Positions 25,079 to 34,897 of a stretch of 64,000 nucleotides of DNA are shown here, piece by piece. This DNA comes from Porticoccus sp002341315. Its GTDB lineage: Bacteria > Pseudomonadota > Gammaproteobacteria > Pseudomonadales > Porticoccaceae. A program made the translations under genes and the position numbers. Below the pieces are notes generated by a model. It did not search any database, was not told where the DNA came from, and was given only the letters and a program-made list of their open reading frames with translations. The stretch lies in NCBI RefSeq assembly GCF_047634355.1, contig NZ_JBLIAL010000004.1; one strand, given 5' to 3'. Numbering within the stretch: position 1 is the first letter of the stretch; each line of letters opens with the position of its first letter.

Positions 25079-26317
25079 TTAGAGATTAAATGCCGGCGCC
25101 ATAGTTTTTTGCTCACCCCTGCCGAGTCCAATGGCGCTTGCTTTAGCCTTCCAGTTGGCAACACTGGCGAGTACTTCATCTTTAATCTTTAGCGCCTGAC
25201 TACGGTCGAGTTGAAAGAATTCGATAACGTCCATGGCCAGCTCATAGTCCAGGCTGTTATCGCTGTCGGTGATATTGAGATGCAAGCCATTGGCAGGCGT
25301 GACCGGGTTGATGTCGTACGCCGGAGATAGCAGCCAGCCTCCCTGATGGTAAATAAATCCGTGGTTGCGGAGGTGGTCATCGGTATTGGATATGGCGATG
25401 TAAAACACGATGCGGCGCCATAATTGCGCGAGATCTTCTTTGGTATTGGCGCCGTGCTCGGTCACGAATTGCGCAAGCTCCAGATAGCTGGCGTCATAGT
25501 CGCCGTCGTAATAGCCGAGTTGTGTCATCGCCGAGGTAAAGTGAAGGCGACTCTCCCTGGTGCGGTCAAAGCGTTTGGTCAGAAAAGTGTGGTGATGACT
25601 ACCGAACTGCTCGATCCGGCTCTCCGGCATGGTTACCCCTGCGTTCAGCGCCAGTTGATAGGCGACGTATTCCCAGGCGGCGATATCGTAACCATCTTGC
25701 CGGCTGGGAAACTTGGCGATCCATAGGTGTCCATCCTCGTCGGTCACGCTGGCCTTGGGTCGGGCTCCGCCCAGCGAAGAGCCCGGTGACATCAGCATGG
25801 TTAACCATTTCACGTATTCGGGGTCATCACTATCGGTGTTTTCTTCCACCTGCCTGGCGGCGTGCTCGAGTTCTCTCAACGATGAGAGTGGTGGTGCAGC
25901 AAGGCGTTCATCGTTGTCGAGAAAAGGGCCATCCAGCTCGCGCTTGAACCTCAGTGCGCCGGCCCGGTGAAGGTCGTGTACGCCCAGTAGATAGTCGATT
26001 TCATTCAGAACGCGTGGGCGACGCTCTTCCTGGCGGGCATGAATGGCCTCGCGCCGTTTCATCAATAAGCGACCCCAGCGATCTGGACAGGAATCCAGAA
26101 ACACGCGGAAATTTTTGTCGTCTTCACCGTGCTGCTCGCCGGAATAGAGGTTTAGCTCAGGGTCGATTTGTTGTGCATAAGGAGACTGCAGCCAGTCAGT
26201 GTCATAACTGAAGCTGAAGTGCTCTTTTTGGCGAGCGGAAGAAGAGCGAAGTGTTCCAACGAATATGGGCTTCTGGAACTCTTCCCAGTCTGCAAAAACA
26301 AAGGCTTCTGTATTCAT
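25079..26317 (-). CDS. hipA: HipA-like serine/threonine kinase toxin
   Basis: A 412-residue HipA-fold kinase. Landmarks are the glycine-rich SPGSSLGGARPKA loop (near 180, with the autophosphorylated-Ser equivalent), WIAKFPS with the ATP-binding Lys, the catalytic ISNTDDHLRNHGF loop near 309 and the metal-binding Asp in LSPAYDINP. HipA proteins phosphorylate a translation component (glutamyl-tRNA synthetase in E. coli), causing dormancy. The ATG overlaps the antitoxin stop (ATGA), so the pair is translationally coupled. It is the first gene inside the left boundary and could stabilise the island by addiction; that role is inference. Confidence 0.92.
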   Translation of the reverse strand: MNTEAFVFADWEEFQKPIFVGTLRSSSARQKEHFSFSYDTDWLQSPYAQQIDPELNLYSGEQHGEDDKNFRVFLDSCPDRWGRLLMKRREAIHARQEERRPRVLNEIDYLLGVHDLHRAGALRFKRELDGPFLDNDERLAAPPLSSLRELEHAARQVEENTDSDDPEYVKWLTMLMSPGSSLGGARPKASVTDEDGHLWIAKFPSRQDGYDIAAWEYVAYQLALNAGVTMPESRIEQFGSHHHTFLTKRFDRTRESRLHFTSAMTQLGYYDGDYDASYLELAQFVTEHGANTKEDLAQLWRRIVFYIAISNTDDHLRNHGFIYHQGGWLLSPAYDINPVTPANGLHLNITDSDNSLDYELAMDVIEFFQLDRSQALKIKDEVLASVANWKAKASAIGLGRGEQKTMAPAFNL

Positions 26318-26643
26318 GATGAGGCTCCAGGTTTCCTGCCCATCAGTTTAATGTCCTGCAGCTTATGACCCAGTTCATCGTCCAACGCGACTTTGGCGAC
26401 GTCACCCGCCAGCCCGAGGACGCTGAGCACGGCAAGATAGTGGCCGATTGAAACACTGGGATCGCCCTTCTCAATCTTGCGAATGGTCAGGCGGCTGAGC
26501 CCGGTTCGCTCAGAAATCAAAACCTGGGTATAACCTCTGCGCTTACATGCCAGCTTGATGTTCTCGCCAAGCTGCTCCAATAAGCGTCGATTTTTGGGAA
26601 AGACGACAGCAGATCGGCCCTTTTCCTGTTTTTTTATGATCAC
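26314..26643 (-). CDS. hipB: HipB-like antitoxin/repressor with XRE helix-turn-helix
   Basis: About 109 residues. The central segment LGENIKLACKRRGYTQVLISERTGLSRLTIRKIEKGDPSVSI is a classical XRE helix-turn-helix. The C-terminal tail (LMGRKPGASS) probably contacts HipA. The true start is uncertain: GTG at 26643 and TTG at 26655 are both in frame, neither with a clear Shine-Dalgarno. The promoter with a TATAAT box inside a GGTAATTATA repeat lies 30 bp upstream, consistent with short-leader transcription and autorepression. Confidence 0.88.
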   Translation of the reverse strand: MIIKKQEKGRSAVVFPKNRRLLEQLGENIKLACKRRGYTQVLISERTGLSRLTIRKIEKGDPSVSIGHYLAVLSVLGLAGDVAKVALDDELGHKLQDIKLMGRKPGASS

Positions 26644-26668
26644 AATAACTACCAAATAGTCTGGAAAT

Positions 26669-26748
26669 GGTAATTATAGTGCCCACCGCAGTTTTTTCAA
26701 CTGTTGTGATCATTATAATTACCAAAATATTAAATAAAGGTAATTATA
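26669..26748. promoter_or_regulatory. hipBA promoter with three GGTAATTATA operator repeats
   Basis: GGTAATTATA occurs at 26669-26678 and 26739-26748, and inverted at 26714-26723. Reading leftward, TTGAAA (26695-26700) and TATAAT (26673-26678) are 16 bp apart, forming a near-consensus promoter whose -10 box lies inside the first repeat. Binding of HipB here would occlude the polymerase. The two repeats further right may loop to it or control the rightward operon. The remaining 26749-27087 stretch holds no gene that I can support, only a small CTACGC/GCGTAG hairpin around 26840-26860. Confidence 0.7.
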
Positions 26749-27087
26749 GGTGCCAGGTTGGCTATAAGGCATCGTGCTGGATGGGTTGTGTGAGGCGGCG
26801 TTTTGCGCACGGTAGTTCGCAAGCCTATCTCTATAAATCCTACGCAGCAGAAGCGTAGTTACCATTATGCGGGTAGGGTGGCCGTGGCCCCTTGTCGTCT
26901 GGCCGGACGAAGGTGCCCTCATCGCAAAATGCGGGTCAAAGCGGCAAAAAACGGTAGACAGCAGGCCTTTGCATCAATATATTCGACTCATACCGTAAGT
27001 TGTCAAACGTGCGTCAGGTAGTCGAGGCCTTTTCTGGTCGGCGGATGTGTGGCGCTTCAGCCGGAGCTTTTATGAGGAAATCGAGAA

Positions 27088-27297
27088 ATGGCTGAGCTGG
27101 AAGATCGCTGGCTGTCCGTAGGGGATATTTGCACCTACCTCGGCGTGAGCAATGACACCGTCTACAGGTGGATTGAAAAACACGATATGCCCGCTCACCG
27201 CGTCGGCCGCCTCTGGAAATTCAAGAAAGAGCAGGTGGACGCCTGGGTCGAGGTCGGCGGAGCGGCAGAACCTAACGATAAGGGTTCTGGTAAATGA
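27088..27297 (+). CDS. Excisionase-type helix-turn-helix protein heading the defence operon
   Basis: A 69-residue protein with one MerR/excisionase-type winged helix: WLSVGDICTYLGVSNDTVYRWIEKHDMPAHRVGRLWKFKKEQVDAWV covers the HTH and wing. AGGAAATCGAGAA precedes the ATG. Its stop overlaps the helicase start (ATGA), so it is translationally coupled to the large operon and is most likely a regulator of it. A recombination directionality factor is the alternative, given the missing integrase. Small HTH proteins of this type commonly head restriction-modification operons. Confidence 0.85.
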   Translation: MAELEDRWLSVGDICTYLGVSNDTVYRWIEKHDMPAHRVGRLWKFKKEQVDAWVEVGGAAEPNDKGSGK

Positions 27298-30200
27298 AAA
27301 TTATCGACAACATCAATTCTTTGCTGGGAGACGATATCAAGGCTTCCATCCACCCCAGGGCTAAACTGAAAATCGCGGCATCGTGCTTTTCGATCTACGC
27401 CTATGAAGCCTTAAAGGCTGAGCTCGCAAAGATTGATTCGTTGGAGTTCATTTTCACGGCACCAACCTTTGTTCCCAATGAGGTCACCGACAAGCTCAAA
27501 AAAGAGCGTCGAGAATTTTTTATTCCCAAGGCTAACCGCGAACGCAGCCTGTACGGCTCCGAATTTGAGATCCAGCTTCGCAACAAACTCACCCAGCGTG
27601 CCATCGCACGCGAATGTGCAGAGTGGATGCGTCGCAAGGCTAAATTCCGTTCTAACAAGACCAAGTCGCCAATGCAGCAATTTGCTTGTGTCCAAGGAGC
27701 AGAGCAGGAAGTAGCGTACATGCCCCTGCATGGTTTCACCGCAGTGGATTTGGGATATCAGCAAGGTAACGCCGTTTCCAATATCGTCAACCGTGTTGAT
27801 GAGACGGCCTTTACATCCACATATCTTCAGCTTTTTGACCAAATTTGGAGCGACCCTGGCAAACTCGAAGATGTGACGGCGGCGATCTGTAATCATATCG
27901 AATCGGTCTACCAGGAAAATTCGCCCGAGCGCATCTATTTCCTGATGCTCTACAACATTTTCAGCGACTTCCTGGACGATATCGACGAGGACGTGCTGCC
28001 CAACGACCGCACGGGCTACCAGGATACGCTGGTATGGAACAAGCTTTTCAACTTCCAGCGCGATGCTGCCATAGGCATTATCAACAAGCTGGAAACCTAC
28101 AACGGCTGCATCCTGGCCGACAGTGTCGGGCTTGGCAAAACCTTCACAGCCCTGGCCGTCGTTAAGTATTACGAATTGCGAAACCGGTCGGTGCTTGTGC
28201 TGTGTCCCAAGAAGCTCGCAGACAACTGGCTAAACTACAACAGCAACCTGACGACTAATATCTTCGCCAAGGATCGCTTCAATTACGACGTCTTGTGCCA
28301 CACAGACCTCTCCCGCACATCGGGTGAGTCGTTCGGTATTCCACTGAATCGCATCAACTGGGGTAACTATGACCTGGTTGTCATAGATGAGTCGCATAAT
28401 TTTCGCAACAACGATGCCGTTAAAGGCCGTGAAACCCGCTATCAGAAGCTGATGAATCAGGTTGTCCGCCAGGGCGTTAAAACCAAAGTTCTGATGCTGT
28501 CCGCCACCCCGGTCAATAACCGCTTTAATGATCTGCGCAATCAACTCGCGCTGGCTTACGAAGGCGAGTCCGAAAATCTCAGCAAGAAGCTGCGCACGGG
28601 CAGATCGGTAGAAGAAATCTTTCGTAATGCCCAAACGGTGTTTAACCAGTGGTCTAAATTACCGCCGGAGGATCGCACGGCGCGAGCTATTCTGGACTCC
28701 CTTGATTTTGACTTCTTTGAACTGCTTGACAGCGTCACCATTGCCCGTTCGCGCAAGCACATCCAGACCTTCTACGACACCAGTGACATAGGCCAGTTTC
28801 CAGAGCGCCGTAAACCCTTGTCATTCCATTCGCCGCTGACCGGGCGCACGGATGTCATGAGCTTCAACGAGATTTTTGAACAGCTCTCGCTGCTCAAGCT
28901 CGCCGTCTATGCCCCGATCAGCTACATCCTGCCCAGTCGGCTCAAAAAGTATGAAGACTTGTACGACACACAGGTGGAAGGCGGTAAAGGAAAGCTCAGG
29001 CAAGCAGACCGCGAGCGGAGCCTGCAAGCGCTGATGACGACCAATTTACTCAAGCGCCTTGAAAGCTCGGTTGAGGCCTTTCGCCTCACCCTGCAAAGCT
29101 TGCATGACAACCACACCCGCACATTGAGCAAGATCGATTCGTACAAGGTCGCAGGTAGCACAGAGAGTGTTTCTGACTGGACGGATAGACTCGAAACCCT
29201 CGAAGCAGAGGATGATGATGTTTTTGCTGGTAACGGAGGGGTGGACGACGAAATAGGCGGCAAGGTCAAAATTAATCTCACCGACATGGATTTGCCCTCA
29301 TGGGAGCACGACCTGAAGGTTGATCTGGAAGTCATAAGTGCCTTGCTGGACTCCATGGCAAAAGTCACGCCCGAGGACGATGCCAAGTTGCAACACCTCA
29401 AGGCCCTGGTCCTGGACAAGATTGAAAAGCCCATCAATGACGGCAATAAAAAGATCCTGATTTTTACTGCTTTTGCCGACACGGCCAACTACCTGTACAA
29501 CAACCTGGCCGAAGATATTTTGGCAACAGAGGGGCTGCACACAGGCAAGGTCACCGGCAAGGATTCACCTCAATCGACGTTGAAGGCTGCAAAAGAAAGG
29601 AGAAACTATGATTTCCAATCATTGCTGACGCTGTTTTCACCTCGCTCCAAAGAGAAGGCCCAAGTGTTGCCTAATGAGTCAGCAGAGCTGGATCTGCTTA
29701 TTGGCACTGACTGTATTTCCGAAGGCCAGAACCTGCAGGATTGCGACTTCCTGATCAACTACGACATTCACTGGAACCCGGTTCGCATCATTCAGCGCTT
29801 CGGTCGTATTGACCGTATCGGCTCCATCAACAAAACCATCCAGCTGGCCAACTATTGGCCCGATATCTCTCTCGATGAATACATCAACCTAAAAGAACGG
29901 GTTGAAAACCGAATGGTGATTGCCGACGTAACGGCCACCGGAGACGACAACGTTCTCACGGCCAAAAGCAGCGATATATCCTACCGGAAAGAGCAACTCC
30001 GGCGTCTGCAGGAAGAAGTGATTGAACTGGAGGACCTGAAGACTGGTGTCTCCATTACCGATCTAGGCCTGAACGACTTCCGTATGGACCTGCTGAACTA
30101 TGTCAAAACCAATGGCGACCTGGCCAGCGTCCCCAATGGCATGCACGCGGTTGTCCCTGCCAGGCCTGAAGTGGGTTTGCACTCCGGCGTCATCTTCGCA

Positions 30201-30602
30201 CTGCGCAACCTAAACCATGGCGTCAACATCAACCAGCAGAACCGGCTGCATCCCTACTATTTGATCTATATCGCAGGCGATGGGCAGGTTATCGCCAACC
30301 ATACCGAAGTCAAATCACTGCTCGATCTGGTGCGCTCCAGTTGCAAGGGTCAGGTGGAACCCATTCAAGCCGTATGTCGATTGTTCAATCAAATAACCGA
30401 TGAAGGGCGCGACATGAAAGCCTGCTCCGACCTGCTTAGTACTGCCATTCGCTCGATGATCGACGTCAAGGAGGAAAAGGACCTCGACAGCCTGTTCTCC
30501 GGGGGCAAGACTACCGCGTTGGTAAATACGATCGCCGGGCTCGATGACTTCGAGCTCGTCGCCTTTCTGGTTGTTCAGGAAAGTAGTCAGGAGGAAGGGT
30601 GA
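27294..30602 (+). CDS. SNF2-type superfamily 2 helicase of the defence operon
   Basis: A 1102-residue ATPase. The first about 250 residues form a separate domain that loosely resembles the phospholipase-D-like N-terminus of some defence helicases, although no HKD motif is visible. The motor contains Walker A ADSVGLGKTF near 276, Walker B VVIDESHNFRN near 364, motif III MLSATPVNNRF near 402, and the C-terminal SF2 motifs GTDCISEGQNLQDC and IQRFGRIDRIGS near 834. The last 200 residues are of unknown fold. ATGA coupling links it to the HTH gene and GTGA to the DUF4391-like gene. A role as DNA translocase or sensor of foreign DNA is inferred. Confidence 0.9.
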   Translation: MKIIDNINSLLGDDIKASIHPRAKLKIAASCFSIYAYEALKAELAKIDSLEFIFTAPTFVPNEVTDKLKKERREFFIPKANRERSLYGSEFEIQLRNKLTQRAIARECAEWMRRKAKFRSNKTKSPMQQFACVQGAEQEVAYMPLHGFTAVDLGYQQGNAVSNIVNRVDETAFTSTYLQLFDQIWSDPGKLEDVTAAICNHIESVYQENSPERIYFLMLYNIFSDFLDDIDEDVLPNDRTGYQDTLVWNKLFNFQRDAAIGIINKLETYNGCILADSVGLGKTFTALAVVKYYELRNRSVLVLCPKKLADNWLNYNSNLTTNIFAKDRFNYDVLCHTDLSRTSGESFGIPLNRINWGNYDLVVIDESHNFRNNDAVKGRETRYQKLMNQVVRQGVKTKVLMLSATPVNNRFNDLRNQLALAYEGESENLSKKLRTGRSVEEIFRNAQTVFNQWSKLPPEDRTARAILDSLDFDFFELLDSVTIARSRKHIQTFYDTSDIGQFPERRKPLSFHSPLTGRTDVMSFNEIFEQLSLLKLAVYAPISYILPSRLKKYEDLYDTQVEGGKGKLRQADRERSLQALMTTNLLKRLESSVEAFRLTLQSLHDNHTRTLSKIDSYKVAGSTESVSDWTDRLETLEAEDDDVFAGNGGVDDEIGGKVKINLTDMDLPSWEHDLKVDLEVISALLDSMAKVTPEDDAKLQHLKALVLDKIEKPINDGNKKILIFTAFADTANYLYNNLAEDILATEGLHTGKVTGKDSPQSTLKAAKERRNYDFQSLLTLFSPRSKEKAQVLPNESAELDLLIGTDCISEGQNLQDCDFLINYDIHWNPVRIIQRFGRIDRIGSINKTIQLANYWPDISLDEYINLKERVENRMVIADVTATGDDNVLTAKSSDISYRKEQLRRLQEEVIELEDLKTGVSITDLGLNDFRMDLLNYVKTNGDLASVPNGMHAVVPARPEVGLHSGVIFALRNLNHGVNINQQNRLHPYYLIYIAGDGQVIANHTEVKSLLDLVRSSCKGQVEPIQAVCRLFNQITDEGRDMKACSDLLSTAIRSMIDVKEEKDLDSLFSGGKTTALVNTIAGLDDFELVAFLVVQESSQEEG

Positions 30603-31264
30603 CGGCCGTGCTCTTCGACTATCCAAAGAGTGCTGCCTTCGGACGCGTTCTGCCCAAGAGCAAAATATATGAGCATGCAAGCCCGAGCACGGCCGTCAAA
30701 AATCTGTTTGTCCGCCAGGTGGAACAGATCACATGGCAATTCAAACTTGCTCCGGAAACCGTAAACCTCAAGGGAACGCCGTCGGTTCCGGAGATCCAGA
30801 TTTTCAGCATAACCCTCAAAACGGGGGAGCTGAAGCGCGACGTACTGCAGTGCATTGACCAGGCAATTCCATTTCCGATCCTCTTCGAGCTGCGGTACGA
30901 GGGAAGGGTTCGATCCGCCGCGGCCTTCAAGCGCCCCAGCGATGCAGATAAATCCAAATGGGTCATTAGCGACTACTTTGAAAGCGCCTGGCAGCAGAGT
31001 GAGGCGCCTCGAACCTCCCTGCCGATGGTATTTGATCTTGAAGCCTTGTATGCGCGCTTGCTGGTGCCGTTGTTGCCATTCCCGTCTCGCCCAGGTGAAG
31101 GCTTGCAAGCCTGTGTGGAAAGAATGGAGCAAATATGTTCCAGACAACGTGAGCTGGATAAATGCGAGGCTTACCTGCGCAAAGAAAAACAGTTCAATCG
31201 CAAAGTGGCGATTAACGCCAAGTTGCGGCAACTGAAAAATGAACTTGAGGCAATGAGTGGCTAA
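30599..31264 (+). CDS. DUF4391-like protein
   Basis: A 221-residue soluble protein starting GTG within the helicase stop (GTGA) behind GAGGAAGG. It begins VLFDYPKSAAFGRVLPKSKIYEH and contains VEQITWQFKLAPETVNL, followed by FELRYEGRVRSAAAFKR. These match my memory of DUF4391 proteins found beside type III restriction genes and SNF2 helicases. The C-terminal 60 residues are a charged coiled coil. The function is unknown; a nuclease-like core has been suggested by context only. Confidence 0.72.
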   Translation: MTAVLFDYPKSAAFGRVLPKSKIYEHASPSTAVKNLFVRQVEQITWQFKLAPETVNLKGTPSVPEIQIFSITLKTGELKRDVLQCIDQAIPFPILFELRYEGRVRSAAAFKRPSDADKSKWVISDYFESAWQQSEAPRTSLPMVFDLEALYARLLVPLLPFPSRPGEGLQACVERMEQICSRQRELDKCEAYLRKEKQFNRKVAINAKLRQLKNELEAMSG

Positions 31265-31284
31265 ACGCCAAGGGATCTAACGAT

Positions 31285-32688
31285 ATGCTTGAAACTAATG
31301 ATCAGGCCGCTCCTGAAGAGCAAGCTAAGAAGAGCATCAATATATTGAAGGTTAGGGATGACCATGCGCCCTTGCAGTTCGAAGCCGACGGCGACAAGTT
31401 CAGGCTACAAGGTGCGGAAGCCTCTTGGTTGGGTTCCGGCGAGTTCGGCCATAAGGAGCTGCGCAGCCGCATCGAGCCTTGGCTGACGTCACTGTTCCAA
31501 TCTGAACATCTTTCGCTCCTGGCTGGCTCGGGGCTGACCCATGCAGTGCATCGTTTGGCTGCAGGTGTGGGGGCTACAGGCATGGAGAAATTAACACTTA
31601 CGAATGTTCAAGAGAAGATCGATTCAGCGGCAGAAAAGGCTGCAAATTCGGCTGGACGGAATAACGCTAACCTCGAAGATCAGTTACGAGTAGCTAACGA
31701 ACTACTTCGGGGTTTCGAAATTCTGGATTTGGATGATAGAAGCGCCCTTCTTCGCACCGAGCTTCAGGCTGGCATGCAAGACTTCGCAAAATCGATTCTG
31801 AGCAGCGAAGCAGGCATCGCCACAGCGGAAGAAGCGAGTCGAGAGCTGGCGTTCAACACTCTGGTCACCTTCCTGATGAGTTTTGCCAGTCGCACCGGTG
31901 TGCGTGATCGCCTGAACATCTTCACCACCAACTACGACCGGCTGATCGAGGCCGGAGCGGAGCTGGCGGGCCTGCATCTGCTGGATCGCTTTCTGGGCAA
32001 CCTCATGCCGATCTTCCGCTCCTCACGGCTGGATTTGGATATGCACTACAACCCGCCCGGCATACGGGGCGAGCCACGCTATCTGGAGGGCGTCACGCGC
32101 TTCACCAAACTGCATGGATCTGTGGACTGGGTGCAGACCGACAAAGACATTCGTCGCATTGGCCTGCCTTTCGGCGCCGAGAGCATCGAGCCGTATTTAC
32201 AGGCACCAGGTCTAGGCGGGGCCACAGCCCACCAGTTGATGATCTATCCCAACGCAGCCAAGGATAGGGAAACTGCCGACTACCCATACGTGGAACTCTT
32301 TCGCGATCTTGCAGCGGCCGTATGCCGCCCGAACAGCGCACTGGTGACCTACGGATACAGCTTTGGTGACGAACATATCAACCGCGTGATTCGCGACATG
32401 CTCACCATCCCCTCAACCCATCTGGTAGTGATCTCGTTTGATGACCCGCTCGGTCGTATCATGCAGACCTACCAAGAGTTGGGCAGACCGTCGCAGATCA
32501 GTCTGTTGATCGGCCCGGCATTGGCCGGCCTGAGTACACTGACCGAATACTACCTGCCCAAGGCCGCCATCGACAAAACAACCTTCCGCATGAGTGAGTT
32601 GCTCAAGCAACGGTGGGGTACAGAACAGTCAGTTGATCAAAATCCGCCAGACAAGGATCAGCTTACTGATGGGGAGAGTCAGCTATGA
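31285..32688 (+). CDS. SIR2-domain protein, probable NADase effector
   Basis: A 467-residue protein. SIR2 landmarks are the NAD-loop LLAGSGLTHAV near residue 78, IFTTNYDRLIEAG near 213, the catalytic His in FTKLHGSVDW near 275, and VTYGYSFGDEHINRV near 355. There is an N-terminal 65-residue extension and an insertion of about 80 residues between the first two motifs. In SIR2-HerA (Nezha) and related defence systems such a domain degrades NAD+ after phage sensing. AAGGGA lies nine bases upstream of the ATG. The stop overlaps the herA start, so the two are coupled and probably form a complex. Confidence 0.9.
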   Translation: MLETNDQAAPEEQAKKSINILKVRDDHAPLQFEADGDKFRLQGAEASWLGSGEFGHKELRSRIEPWLTSLFQSEHLSLLAGSGLTHAVHRLAAGVGATGMEKLTLTNVQEKIDSAAEKAANSAGRNNANLEDQLRVANELLRGFEILDLDDRSALLRTELQAGMQDFAKSILSSEAGIATAEEASRELAFNTLVTFLMSFASRTGVRDRLNIFTTNYDRLIEAGAELAGLHLLDRFLGNLMPIFRSSRLDLDMHYNPPGIRGEPRYLEGVTRFTKLHGSVDWVQTDKDIRRIGLPFGAESIEPYLQAPGLGGATAHQLMIYPNAAKDRETADYPYVELFRDLAAAVCRPNSALVTYGYSFGDEHINRVIRDMLTIPSTHLVVISFDDPLGRIMQTYQELGRPSQISLLIGPALAGLSTLTEYYLPKAAIDKTTFRMSELLKQRWGTEQSVDQNPPDKDQLTDGESQL

Positions 32689-34808
32689 GCTTGTCACCAC
32701 TTGCTTATGCTGACTCTTTGCGCATTGGCACCATCGACTTCGTCTCACCCGATGAAATCAAAGTACTGCTGGAGATTGAGGCTCCTGATGGCGTTGCACT
32801 CAACACCGGCACGCCGCGCCCGTTTCCCCGCATCAATGGCTATGTGCTGATCCCCAGTGACGAGGGCCATCTGGTTGCCCAGGTAGAGTGGATAACCGTC
32901 GAGCGGTCACAGTATCCCAAACGCAAGGGCATGCAGGACTTTGGGCTGGTGGACTTGCCTTACCCCCTGCGCAAGATGAGCCTGAATCCCCTGGGCTGCC
33001 TGTTTTATGACGGTAGCGAGGCAAGCGGCAAAGAGAAATATCGCTTCCGGCGTGGTGTTGAGAGCTATCCGACTGTGGGCGATTCTGTGCTGCTTCCCAC
33101 TCAAAATCAGCTGCGCGCTATCGTGGAATCAGGCGACAACCGCCACATAATGATCGGCACCAGCCCGCTGGCTGCCAATGCCGAAGTGAGAATTGACCCA
33201 GACCGGCTGTTCGGGCGCCATTTGGCTGTTCTGGGTAATACAGGGAGTGGCAAATCCTGCTCGGTTGCGGGCTTGATCCGCTGGTCGATGGACGCGGCAA
33301 AGAAAGCCCGTGGTGACGGCTGTGCCCCTAATGCTCGCTTTATAGTGCTTGACCCCAATGGCGAGTACGCCAACACATTCAAGGATATGGGCGATGTGCG
33401 GGTGTTTGCCCCCGAGCCCAGTGCAGGCGTGGCGCAACTGCAGATCCCGCTTTGGTTCTGGAACAGCGCCGAATGGGGAGCTTTTACCCAGGCCAGCGCC
33501 AAAACCCAGCGGCCAACTTTGGTGCAGGCTCTCCGGTCGGTCCGTGATGGCGTGTTCGGCGCCACGGTTACGCCCAGCCATGAGATGCGCCGCTATCTGC
33601 GCACCCTCGTATCTGCAATACAAGTTGAGAGAAATTCGGGGAACCCGTGGAGAGGCGCAGGGCCTGCAAAGGGCTTCCGTGATCGGCTGATCAGATGGAA
33701 AGAAGGTTTGATGGATGACGCCACCTTCGCCGATGCAGAAAGTTCTGCGTTGAGTGGGTTAATCCAACACATCACCGGGCTCTTAGCAATGCATCAAGGT
33801 GATTGGCCACCGATATTTACCCCTCAAGAGGTTGGTGCACTGATTGGACAACTGAGCAGTACACATTCAGTGTTTGGCGGCAGCGATACCGACATCTTAC
33901 CCATCGACGCCGATGTGCCGCGCCCATTCACTGGCGACCAACTGCTGAGAAGCGTCGAAGCTACTGCGGAACTGCTCGGGGTATCCGAGTACGTCGAGAC
34001 CATGCAGATGCGCATCCGCACCCTGCTGTCGGACAGTCGCATGAAGATTGTCTCTGGAACCGACCAGGACCTCACCTTGGACGACTGGCTGCGCAACTAC
34101 ATCGGGGACAACCAAGCCTCCAACGGCACGGTCACCGTTATTGACCTCTCGCTGGTTCCGGCAGAAGTGGTGCACATCATAACTGCCGTGATTGCCCGCA
34201 TGACATTGGAAGCCTTGCAGCGTTACCGCAAACTGAACCACGGCAAGACCTTACCCACCGTTTTGGTGATGGAGGAGGCGCACACCTTCATCAAGCGCTA
34301 CAAGGACGACGCCGAAAACCAAAATTCGGCAGCCATCTGCTGCCAGGTGTTTGAAAAGATCGCCCGTGAGGGGCGCAAGTTCGGCTTGGGGCTTGTGTTG
34401 TCCTCACAGCGCCCGAGTGAGCTGTCGCCCACCGTGCTTTCTCAGTGCAATAGCTTCTTGATGCACCGCATCAGTAACGACCGCGACCAGGAACTGGTAC
34501 ACAAGTTGGTACCCGACAACCTGCGCGGCCTGCTCCGTGATTTACCGTCTTTGCCATCCCGTCACGCCATTTTGCTGGGGTGGGCATCGGAATTGCCCGT
34601 TTTGGTGCAGATGAACAACTTGCCTGAGGAGCAAAGACCGAAATCAGAAGACCCGCATTTCTGGGACGTTTGGTCTGGTCAGAAAAAGCGTGAAGTACAC
34701 TGGGAAGCTATCGCGGCTGATTGGCAGCAGACGCACTCAGAACAAGTTGAAGATGACCAAGAATCAACCGGAGACGCCGGAAATTTTGACGACGACATCC
34801 CGTTTTGA
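32685..34808 (+). CDS. herA: HerA-like hexameric ATPase/DNA translocase
   Basis: A 707-residue protein with an N-terminal HAS-barrel-like region (RIGTIDFVSPDEIKVLLEI), then an FtsK/HerA ATPase: Walker A LGNTGSGKSCSVAG near 185, Walker B LVMEEAHTFI near 529, and the arginine/sensor region GLVLSSQRPSELSPTVLSQC near 570. The C-terminus is acidic. HerA partners with SIR2 or nuclease subunits in bacterial defence, forming a hexamer that carries the effector. GGGGAGAG lies upstream of the ATG. An 89-bp gap to the methylase gene follows, the first non-overlapping junction of this length in the operon. Confidence 0.92.
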   Translation: MSLSPLAYADSLRIGTIDFVSPDEIKVLLEIEAPDGVALNTGTPRPFPRINGYVLIPSDEGHLVAQVEWITVERSQYPKRKGMQDFGLVDLPYPLRKMSLNPLGCLFYDGSEASGKEKYRFRRGVESYPTVGDSVLLPTQNQLRAIVESGDNRHIMIGTSPLAANAEVRIDPDRLFGRHLAVLGNTGSGKSCSVAGLIRWSMDAAKKARGDGCAPNARFIVLDPNGEYANTFKDMGDVRVFAPEPSAGVAQLQIPLWFWNSAEWGAFTQASAKTQRPTLVQALRSVRDGVFGATVTPSHEMRRYLRTLVSAIQVERNSGNPWRGAGPAKGFRDRLIRWKEGLMDDATFADAESSALSGLIQHITGLLAMHQGDWPPIFTPQEVGALIGQLSSTHSVFGGSDTDILPIDADVPRPFTGDQLLRSVEATAELLGVSEYVETMQMRIRTLLSDSRMKIVSGTDQDLTLDDWLRNYIGDNQASNGTVTVIDLSLVPAEVVHIITAVIARMTLEALQRYRKLNHGKTLPTVLVMEEAHTFIKRYKDDAENQNSAAICCQVFEKIAREGRKFGLGLVLSSQRPSELSPTVLSQCNSFLMHRISNDRDQELVHKLVPDNLRGLLRDLPSLPSRHAILLGWASELPVLVQMNNLPEEQRPKSEDPHFWDVWSGQKKREVHWEAIAADWQQTHSEQVEDDQESTGDAGNFDDDIPF

Positions 34809-34897
34809 GTGACGCCAATCAACACGAAGTGCGCATCTGAACGACGAACTAGATACATTGCGCCGCTGATTAAACATCGGTGGCAAGAGGATAAAAT

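Noticed and set aside
27088..27297. Reading the HTH protein as a phage excisionase
   Set aside because: It is translationally coupled to the helicase and lacks an integrase partner. Similar HTH proteins commonly head restriction operons, so a regulator role is preferred.
27294..30602. DISARM or BREX assignment for the defence operon
   Set aside because: No DUF1998 protein, PglZ, BrxC or PglX-like gene is present; a type III Mod/Res with SIR2-HerA does not fit those systems.
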